A DNA stretch of 64,000 bases from JAYZDP01 sp036337765 (GTDB lineage Bacteria > Acidobacteriota > Thermoanaerobaculia > Multivoradales > Multivoraceae), in contig JAYZDP010000168.1 of the NCBI GenBank assembly GCA_036337765.1, forward strand, positions 1 through 64,000, read 5' to 3'. The notes beneath the pieces are model-generated. The model was not told where the DNA came from. It made no database searches and saw only the letters and a list, made by a program, of their open reading frames with translations. Positions 42,136 to 50,344 of this stretch are shown here, piece by piece; position 1 is the first letter of the stretch; the number at the start of each line of letters is the position of its first letter. Made by a program: the position numbers and the translations under genes.

Positions 42136-42993
42136 CCCGCCGCGAACGAGCGGGAGACCGTGAAGGAAGGAAGCGAGGATCGCCAGACCGCTGACAACGA
42201 TCAAGGCTCCAGCTGCCATCAGATGATCGGTGCGCTCCGGCTTCAGCGGGTCGAGCCACTTGGCAACCAGATAGCCGCCTCCGAACCCGCCAAGGTGGGC
42301 CCAGTTGTCGACACTCGACATGACGAAGCCGAACATGATGAGGACGATCGCGTAGCCAAGGGCCTGAGACCGGACCGCCGTCTGCCCCGTTCGCCGACCG
42401 TAGTAGACGAGCGCCCCCAGGAGACCTAGGATCGCAGCCGAGGCGCCAACCGTCTGCCCGGCGGGCAGCAGGAAGGGGATCCGGATCGGCAGGAAAACGG
42501 CGAGACTGGTCGCTGTGAAGCCGACGGCCGAGGAGAGCACATAGATGATCACCACCCGTCCTGGGCCGTAGAGGCGTGACACGGCGGGGATCAGCTGGTT
42601 GGCCCACATCATGTTGAAACCGATGTGCAGCAGCCCGCCATGAAGCCAACCGGCGCTCAGGACCGTCCACCACCGATTCTCTTGGAGCACCGGGATCACG
42701 CCCGAGCTCCCGAACAGAAAGGTGCTCCGGCCACTCGGCGAGAGCATGGTGAAAAGCCCGCCGCCACCGATGCCACTCGGATCGGTGACGAGCATGAGCA
42801 CATACAGCACGCCGCAGGCGTAGAGCACGACGCGGCTGAACACCACCTCGGAGCCGATGACTCTCAGTAGCAATGAGAATCCCCACATTCCTGGATTCCG
42901 CCTGCCACAACTCCAACACTGATCATCGTTGACCCCGACCAGCTTGCCGCAGGCCGGGCAGACCACCGATCCCGTCGTCTGACGCTTGAACAT
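42133..42993 (-). CDS. Rhomboid-family intramembrane serine protease with N-terminal zinc ribbon
   Basis: A 286-residue membrane protein. Residues 12-32 hold a CPAC...CWSC zinc ribbon. The rhomboid core has six or seven hydrophobic segments, with WWTVLSAGWLHGGLLHIGFNM (the WR/His loop), QTVGASAAILGLLGAL (catalytic Ser, GASA instead of the common GASG) and NWAHLGGFGGGYLVAKWL (catalytic His). Both dyad residues are present, so it should be active on membrane substrates. It ends RGG-TAG, the TAG being the first codon of repeat copy 3. Confidence 0.9.
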   Translation of the reverse strand: MFKRQTTGSVVCPACGKLVGVNDDQCWSCGRRNPGMWGFSLLLRVIGSEVVFSRVVLYACGVLYVLMLVTDPSGIGGGGLFTMLSPSGRSTFLFGSSGVIPVLQENRWWTVLSAGWLHGGLLHIGFNMMWANQLIPAVSRLYGPGRVVIIYVLSSAVGFTATSLAVFLPIRIPFLLPAGQTVGASAAILGLLGALVYYGRRTGQTAVRSQALGYAIVLIMFGFVMSSVDNWAHLGGFGGGYLVAKWLDPLKPERTDHLMAAGALIVVSGLAILASFLHGLPLVRGG

Positions 42994-43045
42994 CTAGAAC
43001 TACAGCCTTCCTTCGAGCGCGACCCTCGGAAGGGCCTGGAAAGTC

Positions 43046-43261
43046 CTACTCAGCATCGCCCTCTTCGAGTTTCGAGACGATGTGTTCCACCTCCACTTCG
43101 GCCTTGCGAATCTTCGCTCGACACACTTCGAGCAGCTCCGCCGCCCGAGCCAGCTGCTGTGCAAGGCTGTCGAGGTCGACGTCGTCGCCCTCGATACTGC
43201 GCAGGATGGCTTCGAGCTCGGTGAGCGCGTCTGAAAACGACTGTTCGGTCTCTTCGCTCAC
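43046..43261 (-). CDS. xseB: Exodeoxyribonuclease VII small subunit
   Basis: A 71-residue helical protein, SFSDALTELEAILRSIEGDD...LDSLAQQLARAAELLEVCRAKIRKAEVEVE, the typical XseB hairpin. It forms the ExoVII complex with XseA, which degrades single-stranded DNA. Its ATG overlaps the xseA TGA by four bases (ATGA). Confidence 0.93.
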   Translation of the reverse strand: MSEETEQSFSDALTELEAILRSIEGDDVDLDSLAQQLARAAELLEVCRAKIRKAEVEVEHIVSKLEEGDAE

Positions 43262-44658
43262 TTCGTCTCCTCGACCTGCGGGTCACGGAAGTTCTCGACT
43301 CGGCTCTCGAAGCTACCGCCGGCGACATCGGTCCCCACCACGTCGCCGACGGTGAGCTCCGTCGCGCTGCGTACCAGGCGCCCTTCCACGGTTCGAGTGA
43401 CCGAGAAGCCACGTGCCAGGACCCGCCGTGGAGACAGCTCCTCGGCGAGCCGTGCCAGCGCAGCAATGCGCACCGACTCCTCACGAACCGTCGCGCTGGA
43501 CAGGTCCGCGATCCGCCGGCAGACCGCCGCCAGGCGCGGCCTCGAGACAGCGACCCGGCGTGGCGCGGCGAGAACCAGGCGCTCGGCAAGCGCGGCTCGC
43601 CGGCGCGATGCGCCCCCGAGGCCGACACGCGCCGCGGTGGCCACCCGAGCCCGCAGCTCGTCGAGCCTGCGCCGGGCCTGCCGGACCCTACCGGCCGCCG
43701 CCGGGAGTCGGGCCTCGACCGCTTCGAGGCGATGGCGCGACCGCTGCACCGGAAGGCGACCGAGTCGCGCCAGCGCGGTCGCCACTCTCTCGAGCCTGGA
43801 CTCGACCGCCGCCACCCGCTGTACCAGATGCTCCGCGACTTTGGTCGGGGTCTTGAAAGCAGCGTGCGCGACCAGGTCGGCGATCGACTCGTCGGTCTCA
43901 TGCCCCAGGCCCGTGAGTACCGGAAACGGGGATCGGGCGATCGCCTCCGCCACCTCAAGTGAGTCGAAGACCGCCAAATCGGAGCGCGCTCCACCTCCTC
44001 GGGTGACCACGAGACAGTCGACCGGCAGGACCCGCATCGCCTCCAACGCCCTCACAACCCGGTGCACCGCGTCGCTGCCCTGGACAGGCGCATGTTGAAA
44101 GCTCAGCTCGAAGGCATACCCACTCTCCTCCAATGAACTCACAAAGTCATGGTACGCGGCACTGCCGTGCGAGGTCACGAGGCCGACTCGCAGGGGCAGC
44201 TCCGCCATCGCCAGCCCACGGTTGCGATCGTGCAGGCCGGCTTGGCGCAGCCGGTCGAGGATCTCGCGGCGCCGACGCTCGACCAGGCCGAGCGAGAACA
44301 CCGCGTCGATCTCGCGCACGATGAACTGTAGCCGCCCGCCGGCCGGATAGAAGTCGAGCTCCCCCCGGCAGCGGATCTCGCGGCCGACGCCGAGCTCCTG
44401 ACCTGTGCGCGCCAGCGCCCTGCGTGCCCTGGTGAGATCGCGGCGGAACACAGCACAATCGAGCTTGCCGACGATGGCGTCCCCAGCACCCTTCTCGACC
44501 AGCTCGAAGTACAGGTGGCCTGCCGAGCTGGTGCGCAAGCGTTGGATCTCACCGACAACCCAGACCTGCGGATACACCTCCGCCAGGACCGCCTTGAGAT
44601 CCTCCGCCAGCTCGGAGACCCGATAGGTGCCGACGGGGAGTTCCGCGCGATCGTCCAG
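43258..44658 (-). CDS. xseA: Exodeoxyribonuclease VII large subunit, start unclear
   Basis: The core is unmistakable: VWVVGEIQRLRTSSAGHLYFELVEKG (OB fold), GLVTSHGSAAYHDFVSSL, CLVVTRGGGARSDLAVFDSLEVAEAI and LTGLGHETDESIADLVAHAAFKTPTKVAEHLV. The first standard start codon in frame is a GTG at 44577, which would delete about 27 residues of the OB fold. Those residues (PVGTYRVSELAEDLKAVLAEV) are present and open in frame up to a CTG at 44658, directly after an in-frame TAG at 44664-44662. I give the CTG as the 5' limit. A frameshift or a non-standard start must be assumed. Upstream lies a repeat (44655-44757). Confidence 0.85.
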   Translation of the reverse strand: MDDRAELPVGTYRVSELAEDLKAVLAEVYPQVWVVGEIQRLRTSSAGHLYFELVEKGAGDAIVGKLDCAVFRRDLTRARRALARTGQELGVGREIRCRGELDFYPAGGRLQFIVREIDAVFSLGLVERRRREILDRLRQAGLHDRNRGLAMAELPLRVGLVTSHGSAAYHDFVSSLEESGYAFELSFQHAPVQGSDAVHRVVRALEAMRVLPVDCLVVTRGGGARSDLAVFDSLEVAEAIARSPFPVLTGLGHETDESIADLVAHAAFKTPTKVAEHLVQRVAAVESRLERVATALARLGRLPVQRSRHRLEAVEARLPAAAGRVRQARRRLDELRARVATAARVGLGGASRRRAALAERLVLAAPRRVAVSRPRLAAVCRRIADLSSATVREESVRIAALARLAEELSPRRVLARGFSVTRTVEGRLVRSATELTVGDVVGTDVAGGSFESRVENFRDPQVEETK

Positions 44659-44757
44659 AAGCTAGGACCCTTCAAGAGCAGGGGAGCCCACCAGCCGCTG
44701 GCGGGGGACGCGCGCCGTTCGGCGCCAGATGCGCGCCATCCGCGGCGCCAAAGACAT
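44655..44757 (-). repeat. Second repeat family (MSLAPR type), copy A
   Basis: On the minus strand ATGTCTTTGGCGCCG opens the repeat, followed by GGATGGCGC, then GCGCGCGTCC, and it closes with TGAAGGGTCCTAGCTTCT. The same landmarks in the same order occur at 48762-48840. Both copies read as a short open frame starting MSLAPR and ending EGS-TAG; here it has 31 codons. Both follow a stop-codon hairpin directly. The middle differs in length between copies. Confidence 0.55.
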
Positions 44758-44758
44758 T

Positions 44759-44798
44759 CTGATATTCGGAATGATATTCATACCTTTCCGAATATCAG
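44759..44798. terminator. Hairpin on the stop codon of the unknown gene
   Basis: ctgatattcggaa (44759-44771) and ttccgaatatcag (44786-44798) are a perfect 13-bp inverted repeat around 14 bases, AT-rich in a GC-rich region. The TGA stop of the upstream minus-strand gene lies in the stem. It is a candidate terminator or 3' end stabiliser. Confidence 0.6.
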
Positions 44799-45343
44799 TG
44801 AAAGCTCTGAAGCTCTTCGTTTGAGGTTAGGGGAAGGTTGTCGGCCCACTCACTCGCCTCTTTCTCTCCGGCGGTGAACTTCTCCACGAACTCCTTCGCC
44901 TCCTCGCGCGAGTCGAAGAGCCTGAACAGGAAAGTGTGGCCGGCCGGGGCGGTGAAGTACGAGTAAGCGTCGGCACTCTCGCTGAGGTCCATGCCGATAT
45001 CGACCTCTCCGTTGACGCCGACGCAGGCCACCGCGATGGCCCGGCAGGCGATGGCGAGAGCCTTGATGGCATCCTCGAACTCGGTGAGCTCCTCCTGCGA
45101 CTGCGGCGTATGGAAGATGCCGACGTGCGACGTCTCCTCCTCGCCGAGCAGGTTGTAGGGCACATCGTTGAGATCCATAGCTTCGCGGGTCTCGGTGGTC
45201 GTCACGAAGACGTCCTCCGTGCCGCGGACCTTGTAGGTGATCGCGAAGGTGGTCTCGTCGAGCTTCGAGAACGATTCGGCGAGAATGCCCTCATCCTCGA
45301 CGGTGAAGTAGTAGAGACGGCGCATCGTCTGACGAGCACTCAA
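44795..45343 (-). CDS. Conserved-looking protein of unknown function
   Basis: A 182-residue soluble acidic protein that I do not recognise. It begins (after the TTG) LSARQTMRRLYYFTVEDEGIL. It alternates predicted strands and helices (TFAITYKVRGTEDVFVTTTETREA, FEDAIKALAIACRAIAVACVGVNGEVDIGMDLS, HTFLFRLFDSREEAKEFVEKFTAGE). There is no signal peptide or membrane segment. A TTG at 45343 with GGAGG eight bases upstream is preferred to the ATG at 45325, which has none. Base composition and codon use look like its neighbours. The 3' end carries a stop-codon hairpin. Confidence 0.7.
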   Translation of the reverse strand: MSARQTMRRLYYFTVEDEGILAESFSKLDETTFAITYKVRGTEDVFVTTTETREAMDLNDVPYNLLGEEETSHVGIFHTPQSQEELTEFEDAIKALAIACRAIAVACVGVNGEVDIGMDLSESADAYSYFTAPAGHTFLFRLFDSREEAKEFVEKFTAGEKEASEWADNLPLTSNEELQSFH

Positions 45344-45405
45344 ATGATCATCCTCCAAGCGTGCTTGCTGGCATCCAGCGGCGGAATATACCACCGCGAA
45401 ACGTG

Positions 45406-46074
45406 CTATCTGTGGGTGTAAAGGTAGGCTCCGAGGGCAGCGGCCTCGCTCTCGGTGAGCTCCTCGCGAGCGAGAAAGAACTGCTCGCCGGGGGCCGGCA
45501 TTGGCACTGTAACGCGCGACATCGCTTCCTCCAAGGCGCCACAGTCGAAGCGCACGAGAACCAGGGCCATCTGCTTGCACAACGGCACCATACGCGACGC
45601 CAGCTGGCTCTCGAGCTCGACCGTAACGCTCTCGGGCCCCTCGAGGACCGTGATCGTCCAACCCTCGGTCGACGGCTCGATCAAGACCCGACCCTCCAGG
45701 TCGAGAGCCTGACTGGGAAGAGTGATCTCGTCCGCGAGCTTGCCCTGAACCACGCCGACTTTGAGATCCGCGTCCAGGAGCCCGTGGCCATTGAAGCTTA
45801 GGTGGATGCCGATCCGATGCTCGCCATCCGCCAACGGCTCGAGCGTAACCGCGTGCTCTTCCAGGGTCAGCTCGTGCTCGGGGCTGCGCAGAATCAAGGT
45901 TGCCACTCCCATATCCACAGGCGCAAGCTCCTGCACGAAGCCCGCGTAGGTACGATCCAGGCCGAGAAATCGAAACTCCTCGGCGACCGCCGGCGATGCC
46001 ACAAGAGTCACGGTGAGTGCCCAGCGGGCGGCTGCGCCAGCTCTGAGGCGGATCGCTTGGGTCGGTCGAGACAA
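45406..46074 (-). CDS. Exported protein of unknown function
   Basis: A 222-residue protein with a typical Sec signal peptide (Arg-rich start, then WALTVTLVASPAVA with cleavage near residue 31). The mature part looks all-beta (VATLILRSPEHELTLEEHAVTLEPL, HRIGIHLSFNGHGLLDADLKVGVVQG) with two Cys (CKQMAL, FDCGAL) that might form a disulfide. I do not recognise a family. The first codon in frame is a TTG, and no good ribosome-binding site is seen. It lies 62 bases downstream of the VWA protein gene on the same strand and may be its partner in the cell envelope. Confidence 0.65.
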   Translation of the reverse strand: MSRPTQAIRLRAGAAARWALTVTLVASPAVAEEFRFLGLDRTYAGFVQELAPVDMGVATLILRSPEHELTLEEHAVTLEPLADGEHRIGIHLSFNGHGLLDADLKVGVVQGKLADEITLPSQALDLEGRVLIEPSTEGWTITVLEGPESVTVELESQLASRMVPLCKQMALVLVRFDCGALEEAMSRVTVPMPAPGEQFFLAREELTESEAAALGAYLYTHR

Positions 46075-46136
46075 CCTGACAAAGTCCTACGGAACAAAGC
46101 CCCCAAAAGTTCGCGGCAGCGCGCCTCCAGACGGAC

Positions 46137-48677
46137 TCAGGGATAGTAGCCGCTGATCGTTCGCGCCTTGAGCCGACCCTTGACCTTGACTTGAACCGTA
46201 CGAAACTCGCGCTTGTCCTGAGCAGCATCGGACGAATACGCCAACAGATACTGGCTGCGCAGCTCCTTGTCGATCTGCGCATAGATCGTTTGCAGCTCGG
46301 ACGCTTTCCGAATGAAGAACGACCTGCCGCCGGTCTCTTTCGCCAACTGGTTCAAATTGCCGCGAATTCCCATCTGGGTACGACCGATGTTCAGTCCGAT
46401 GGTGTAGATCGAAACGCCGCTACGACGCGCGTAGTCGAGGGAGTCCTTGAACGGGATGCCGCTGGCAGTGTCCTCTCCGTCGGATAGCAGCACCAAGGCG
46501 CGCCGACCCCGAACCCCACGGAAGTAGTAGAGACTGGTCACGATGGCATCGTGCAGTGCCGTGTTGCCAACCGCGTGCAGATCCTCGAGCGCCGTCTCGA
46601 CCGCACCGACGTCCGACGTTCGCGTCATCAGGAGAATCGGGAAGTTCGAAAAGCTGACCGCGAAGGACTGGTCCTTGGGCGTGATGATGTTGTCGAGGAA
46701 GTCGACGGCGGCGGTCTTGGCTTCGGCGAGCGACTCGATCATCGAACCCGATGTATCGATTGTGATGCCGATCGTGATCGGAAGATCCTCGACGAGCTCG
46801 AAGCGCAGGATGTTCTGCCTGCGACCGTCCTCGGTCACCGTGAAGTCACTCTCGCTGAGCGATTGATTGGGATCACCCTCGACCGTGGTGTAGAGCTCGA
46901 CGAGATCGACCTCGACCTCCTCCAGATAGTCGGGCTGGTTGAGGAACATCACGTCCTCTGCCATGGTCCCGTCGCCGAGCAGAGCCGAGACCGTGAGATA
47001 GCTGACGTCGCCCTGCCCCCGGACCTCAGGAGCCTCTATCTCGGCCTGCCAGGGAGGCTTGACCAGGCTCGCCTGCAGCTCGTCGTTGACCTTGAACTCG
47101 ACCTTGGAGATCTGCTTCTCCTCAGGAACGACGACCGACGCCCGCGCGAGCACCGACCCAGTCACGAATCCGCCTGCCTTCGGATCGAGGATCTTGACTT
47201 CCAGCTGGCCGCGCTGCTGATTCAAGATCACCTCGTCGGAGGCGATCAGGTCGCCGTCAGCGTCGTAGCCCTCGACGCTCACGATCTGCTCGGTGGGATA
47301 CTTCGCGAGCCGCAGCTCGGCCTCGAAAGGTCGCCTGGAGCGAGTCATTTGGGCCTTGCCGTCCAGCAGGAATACGACCTTGCGAATCTGCTCACCGGCG
47401 ATCAGCGTCTCGACTCTCCACAGACCGATAACCACGTCCGTCTCCGGCGGAATGATGACCAGGCTGTCGACCCCGGCTACACGCTCCGGCATCACGACCT
47501 CGCCCTGGGCGACGGTCACTTCCGGCGGTAGATCCGCGTGATCCTCGGGCTCGTTGGGCACCCGGAACCCAACCGCGGTGTGCGCCACCGCACCACCAAT
47601 CTCGTCGATGACTTTCACTCGCACCAGAAAGTCGTCCTCGGAGCGCAGGAGACGCTCGAACACCAGAGCCAGCTCCGGCGCCTCGCCCTCGACCGGGACC
47701 TGGTACCGCATGTAGAAGCTCTCGAAGTGCTGTCCGTCTCGCTCAACGTGCCCTTCAAGCTTGACGCGCAGCTCGCGCTCGAGGTCTTGTTCGAACACCC
47801 CGAGACCCGCCTCCACCGGAATGCGTAACAGCATCCGCGAAACCATGCGTTGCCCTTGTCTCTCGGGGAAGTAGACCTCCGGCGTCTCGACCTGCAACCG
47901 GTCGGCGAGGTCGGGAGGCAAGGGCGTGGACAGGGCCTCGCGAGCCCACCGGCCGCGATCGGCCGGCGGCTCGAAGAGCTTCAGCACGTCGGCATTCGAG
48001 GGGCGGTTCTTCTCGAAACCGTACAGCGCTTCGATCCCCGTCGCGCGATCGACCTTGCGCACCTGCCTGCACAGCTGCTTGTCGAAGCGAGGACCGGTAC
48101 GACCACCCGTGATCTCCGCGACCTGCAGCATCCAGTAGCCCATCTCCTTGCCGTACAACACCCGCTTCGAGTCGAGCGGTAGCCACAGCCGCCAAGGCTC
48201 GTCCTCTGCCGGCTCGTAGAGCACGAACTGACGCATGAGCTTGGGCTCTTCGGGGTTTCCGTAGCGCCAGATCTCGAGCGGCACGAAAGTCTGATCGCAG
48301 GCGATCACCTCTCGCTCGGCGGGTGGACCCTTCAGAAACAACACCCTCGCCCGCTCATCGAGCAAGTCGGAGAACTCGTGGCGGACCAACGCAAGGCGTC
48401 GATCGATGGCCGCCTGAAGCTGGTTACGCTCGGTCGACGGATCCGGATCGGCAAAAAAAACCACGATGGTCGCGCCGCGCTCTTCTTCGCTGGCGGCGGC
48501 GAAGGCGTCGCGCTGCGCAGCTGTCAACAGCCACCCAGGCCCGTCGTCGAGAAACGCCCGATGATGAGACGGCCACAGGTAGCGCGTCTCCGCCTCCGCA
48601 GCGACCACGGGCGGAGCCAAGAGTCCCGCTAGCAGAACGAGTATCGGAAGCAATCGGATCGATGAACGAGGTGTCAA
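46137..48677 (-). CDS. Exported VWA protein (acidobacterial VWFA-related type) with GWxTD-like N-terminal region
   Basis: An 846-residue protein with a signal peptide (RLLPILVLLAGLLAPPVVA). The N-terminal region (about 50-240) resembles the GWxTD domain: WLLTAAQRDAFAAASEEERGATIVVFF, RRLALVRHEFSDLLDERARVLFLKGPP and the EIWRYG segment. Ig-like beta regions follow. The C-terminal third (about 590-846) is the VWFA-related domain, VDLVELYTTVEG...LSESDFTVTEDGRRQ and a MIDAS loop ITIDTSGSMIESL with ALVLLSDGEDTASG. This architecture is common in Acidobacteriota and is taken as a lineage marker. Likely periplasmic or outer-membrane-associated metal-dependent binding; ligand unknown. The start is a TTG. 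Confidence 0.87.
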   Translation of the reverse strand: MTPRSSIRLLPILVLLAGLLAPPVVAAEAETRYLWPSHHRAFLDDGPGWLLTAAQRDAFAAASEEERGATIVVFFADPDPSTERNQLQAAIDRRLALVRHEFSDLLDERARVLFLKGPPAEREVIACDQTFVPLEIWRYGNPEEPKLMRQFVLYEPAEDEPWRLWLPLDSKRVLYGKEMGYWMLQVAEITGGRTGPRFDKQLCRQVRKVDRATGIEALYGFEKNRPSNADVLKLFEPPADRGRWAREALSTPLPPDLADRLQVETPEVYFPERQGQRMVSRMLLRIPVEAGLGVFEQDLERELRVKLEGHVERDGQHFESFYMRYQVPVEGEAPELALVFERLLRSEDDFLVRVKVIDEIGGAVAHTAVGFRVPNEPEDHADLPPEVTVAQGEVVMPERVAGVDSLVIIPPETDVVIGLWRVETLIAGEQIRKVVFLLDGKAQMTRSRRPFEAELRLAKYPTEQIVSVEGYDADGDLIASDEVILNQQRGQLEVKILDPKAGGFVTGSVLARASVVVPEEKQISKVEFKVNDELQASLVKPPWQAEIEAPEVRGQGDVSYLTVSALLGDGTMAEDVMFLNQPDYLEEVEVDLVELYTTVEGDPNQSLSESDFTVTEDGRRQNILRFELVEDLPITIGITIDTSGSMIESLAEAKTAAVDFLDNIITPKDQSFAVSFSNFPILLMTRTSDVGAVETALEDLHAVGNTALHDAIVTSLYYFRGVRGRRALVLLSDGEDTASGIPFKDSLDYARRSGVSIYTIGLNIGRTQMGIRGNLNQLAKETGGRSFFIRKASELQTIYAQIDKELRSQYLLAYSSDAAQDKREFRTVQVKVKGRLKARTISGYYP

Positions 48678-48761
48678 AGCAGGTCCCCCGGCAACCCTCT
48701 ATGCAAGCGAAATGCCACTATGTCACGCAGGTTTGCGTCCTCTATCGCTCAGAAGGCCCTG

Positions 48762-48840
48762 AAGAGAACTACGAACCTTCACCAAAACCGGACGCGGGCC
48801 GCGCGCAGCTCACAAGCGCCGTCCTCGGCGCCAAAGACAT
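48762..48840 (-). repeat. Second repeat family (MSLAPR type), copy B
   Basis: On the minus strand ATGTCTTTGGCGCCG opens the repeat, then GGACGGCGC, CGCGTCC and finally GTGAAGGTTCGTAGTTCT, in the same order as copy A at 44655-44757. The open frame runs MSLAPR...EGS-TAG over 23 codons. The sequence GGAAGGAGAC just ahead of the ATG could act as a ribosome-binding site. It sits between the DUF420 gene's hairpin and the VWA gene. Confidence 0.55.
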
Positions 48841-48846
48841 GTCTCC

Positions 48847-48874
48847 TTCCGGCCTGATGGCTATCAGGCCGGAA
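48847..48874 (-). terminator. Hairpin closing the respiratory cluster
   Basis: ttccggcctgat-ggct-atcaggccggaa is a perfect 12-bp stem with a 4-base loop; further pairs extend it outward with one mismatch. The last codons and TGA of the DUF420 gene form one strand of the stem. It has no long T-run on the minus strand, but it is the strongest hairpin I see at an operon end in this window. Confidence 0.7.
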
Positions 48875-49283
48875 AGAGATACAGCATGGCGTAGATGATG
48901 ACGCCGGTCAGTGACACGTACATCCATATAGGCAGCGTCCACCGCGCGATCGCCACGTGCTTGTCGAGCCGATCTCGTAACCCACGCACGAGAGTGACGA
49001 GAGCTAACACCGGCACCAGAACCGCAAGCGGGATGTGCGTGATCAGAATCGTCAGATAGAAGACCCGCAGCCAGCCCGTCCCAGGGTATGGCACGCTCCC
49101 GGCGTTGTAGTGGTAGACCAGGTAGGAAAGAAGAAAAAGGCACGAGACGCCGAAGGCGGCGAGCATGCAGTTGCGATGCGCCTCCCGGTTTCCCTGGCGG
49201 ATGAAGCCGTAGCCCAGGATCAGCAGCGCGAAGCTGAGCGCGTTGAGGCTCGCGTTGAGCGTCGGTAGGTCGCCGATGCTCAC
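48864..49283 (-). CDS. DUF420 membrane protein, cytochrome oxidase assembly type
   Basis: A 139-residue protein with four hydrophobic helices (about 12-28, 40-60, 75-95, 115-137). ASLNALSFALLILGYGFIRQGNREAHRNCML, FYLTILITHIPLAVLVPVLALVTL and VALARWTLP-like HVAIARWTLPIWMYVSLTGVIIYAML are hallmarks of DUF420 proteins, which accompany caa3-type oxidase genes; the relative CtaM is needed for oxidase assembly in Firmicutes. Last gene of the cluster; the COX2 gene ends 30 bases upstream of its start. Confidence 0.88.
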   Translation of the reverse strand: MSIGDLPTLNASLNALSFALLILGYGFIRQGNREAHRNCMLAAFGVSCLFLLSYLVYHYNAGSVPYPGTGWLRVFYLTILITHIPLAVLVPVLALVTLVRGLRDRLDKHVAIARWTLPIWMYVSLTGVIIYAMLYLFPA

Positions 49284-49313
49284 GAGTACGCTCGCTACGG
49301 TCTGACCGGTTCG

Positions 49314-50081
49314 CTACATTCCGGCGGCAGCCGCTGCTGCGGCCGCGGCCTGCGTCCGCTCGTCGTGCCAGCTCTGATAGTCCTGCTGCGACTGGATATG
49401 AAGGAAGCCCTTCATCCGGTAGTGAGTCAATCCGCACAGCTGGGCACACGCGACCTCCGACTCCCCGGTCTGCTTGGCGACGAAGTGGACCGGAATCGTC
49501 TGGCCCGGAATCGTGTCCTGCTTCACCCGCAGGTAGGGCAAGTTGAGGCTGTGGATCACGTCCTTCGAGGTGAGGTAGAGGATGATCGGCTTGTCGACAG
49601 GAAGGTAGAGGTTGTTCAGCGTGTGGATGTCGTCCGCGGAAGCCGGATCGTCGCGATCCAGGCCGAGCGGGTTGGCTGCCGTATCCACCAGCTCGGGAGC
49701 GGTCCGTCCCCACTCGCCGTCGGCGCCAGGATAGTGGAAGTTCCAGGCGAACTGCTCGGCGACGACACGTATGCGTTCGGACTCGTTCTCGTCAGGGAGT
49801 TCGGCGACACGCTCGTTCCACAACGGAAACGCGAAGGCGACGAGAATGGCCACCTCGAATACGACGACTGCGACTTCGACGTACTTCGAGATCGTGCCCT
49901 TCGCGCCGTGATAGTCCGCCTTCGGGCTCGCGCCGGCTCGGAACTTGATGAGCACCAAGATGTAGTAAGCACCCCATCCAACGAAGAGGATCAGCATGAC
50001 CCAGTGGATCAGGGCGATCAGGTTGTCGATCGGGGCCCCGTGAGCCGACCAATCGGGAGGAAGGTTGAGAAAGTCCTTCAT
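49314..50081 (-). CDS. ctaC: Cytochrome c oxidase subunit II
   Basis: A 255-residue COX2 with two N-terminal membrane helices (about 22-45 and 70-92) and a periplasmic CuA domain. Ligands are in DVIHSLNLPYLRVKQDTIPG (His) and SEVACAQLCGLTHYRMKGFLHI (Cys-x3-Cys-x3-His-x2-Met). There is no C-terminal cytochrome c domain as in caa3 COX2, so an external c-type donor is required; the octaheme protein upstream is the obvious candidate. The tail is a run of alanines (about nine). The start at 50081 (MKDFLNLPPDW) overlaps the preceding TGA. Confidence 0.95.
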   Translation of the reverse strand: MKDFLNLPPDWSAHGAPIDNLIALIHWVMLILFVGWGAYYILVLIKFRAGASPKADYHGAKGTISKYVEVAVVVFEVAILVAFAFPLWNERVAELPDENESERIRVVAEQFAWNFHYPGADGEWGRTAPELVDTAANPLGLDRDDPASADDIHTLNNLYLPVDKPIILYLTSKDVIHSLNLPYLRVKQDTIPGQTIPVHFVAKQTGESEVACAQLCGLTHYRMKGFLHIQSQQDYQSWHDERTQAAAAAAAAAGM

Positions 50082-50344
50082 CAATGGATTCCTCCGCGCA
50101 GGACCTGAAGACTCTTCTTCCGGTCCTCGCGATACTTGGCACGTTTCCGAAACTGCCAGAAGAGACTGACGAAACCGACCTGAACCAGGCCGACCACGCC
50201 CAAAAGAAAGAGAATGGCGTTGTTCATGCCCTTCGTCGCCGCGTCGTTGGGATCGCCGAAACACGCCTGGCACGCGGACGCAGTACCAGGCAGAGCAAGA
50301 ACCACCACCAGGCCGAGACAAAGAGCTACTAGCACACGCTTCAT
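50081..50344 (-). CDS. Small membrane protein with CxxC motif in the oxidase cluster
   Basis: An 87-residue protein with a signal-like first helix (VLVALCLGLVVVLALPGTASA), then CQACFGDPNDAATKGMNNAILFLLGVVGLVQVGFVSLFW, a second membrane helix, and a basic cytoplasmic tail. The CxxC just after the cleavage site could bind metal or form a disulfide, which fits an accessory role in copper delivery or assembly, though that is inference. It overlaps the upstream small gene (ATGA) and the COX2 gene. Confidence 0.78.
   Translation of the reverse strand: MKRVLVALCLGLVVVLALPGTASACQACFGDPNDAATKGMNNAILFLLGVVGLVQVGFVSLFWQFRKRAKYREDRKKSLQVLRGGIH

Noticed and set aside
44662..44757. Possible TAG recoding that would fuse the MSLAPR frame to xseA
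   Set aside because: The in-frame arrangement is suggestive, but copy B has the same TAG without any gene behind it, and no pyrrolysine-type signal or machinery is visible.
46551..47531. Plus-strand frame of 326 codons inside the VWA gene
   Set aside because: Antisense to an 846-codon gene with signal peptide and MIDAS motif; no domain of its own.
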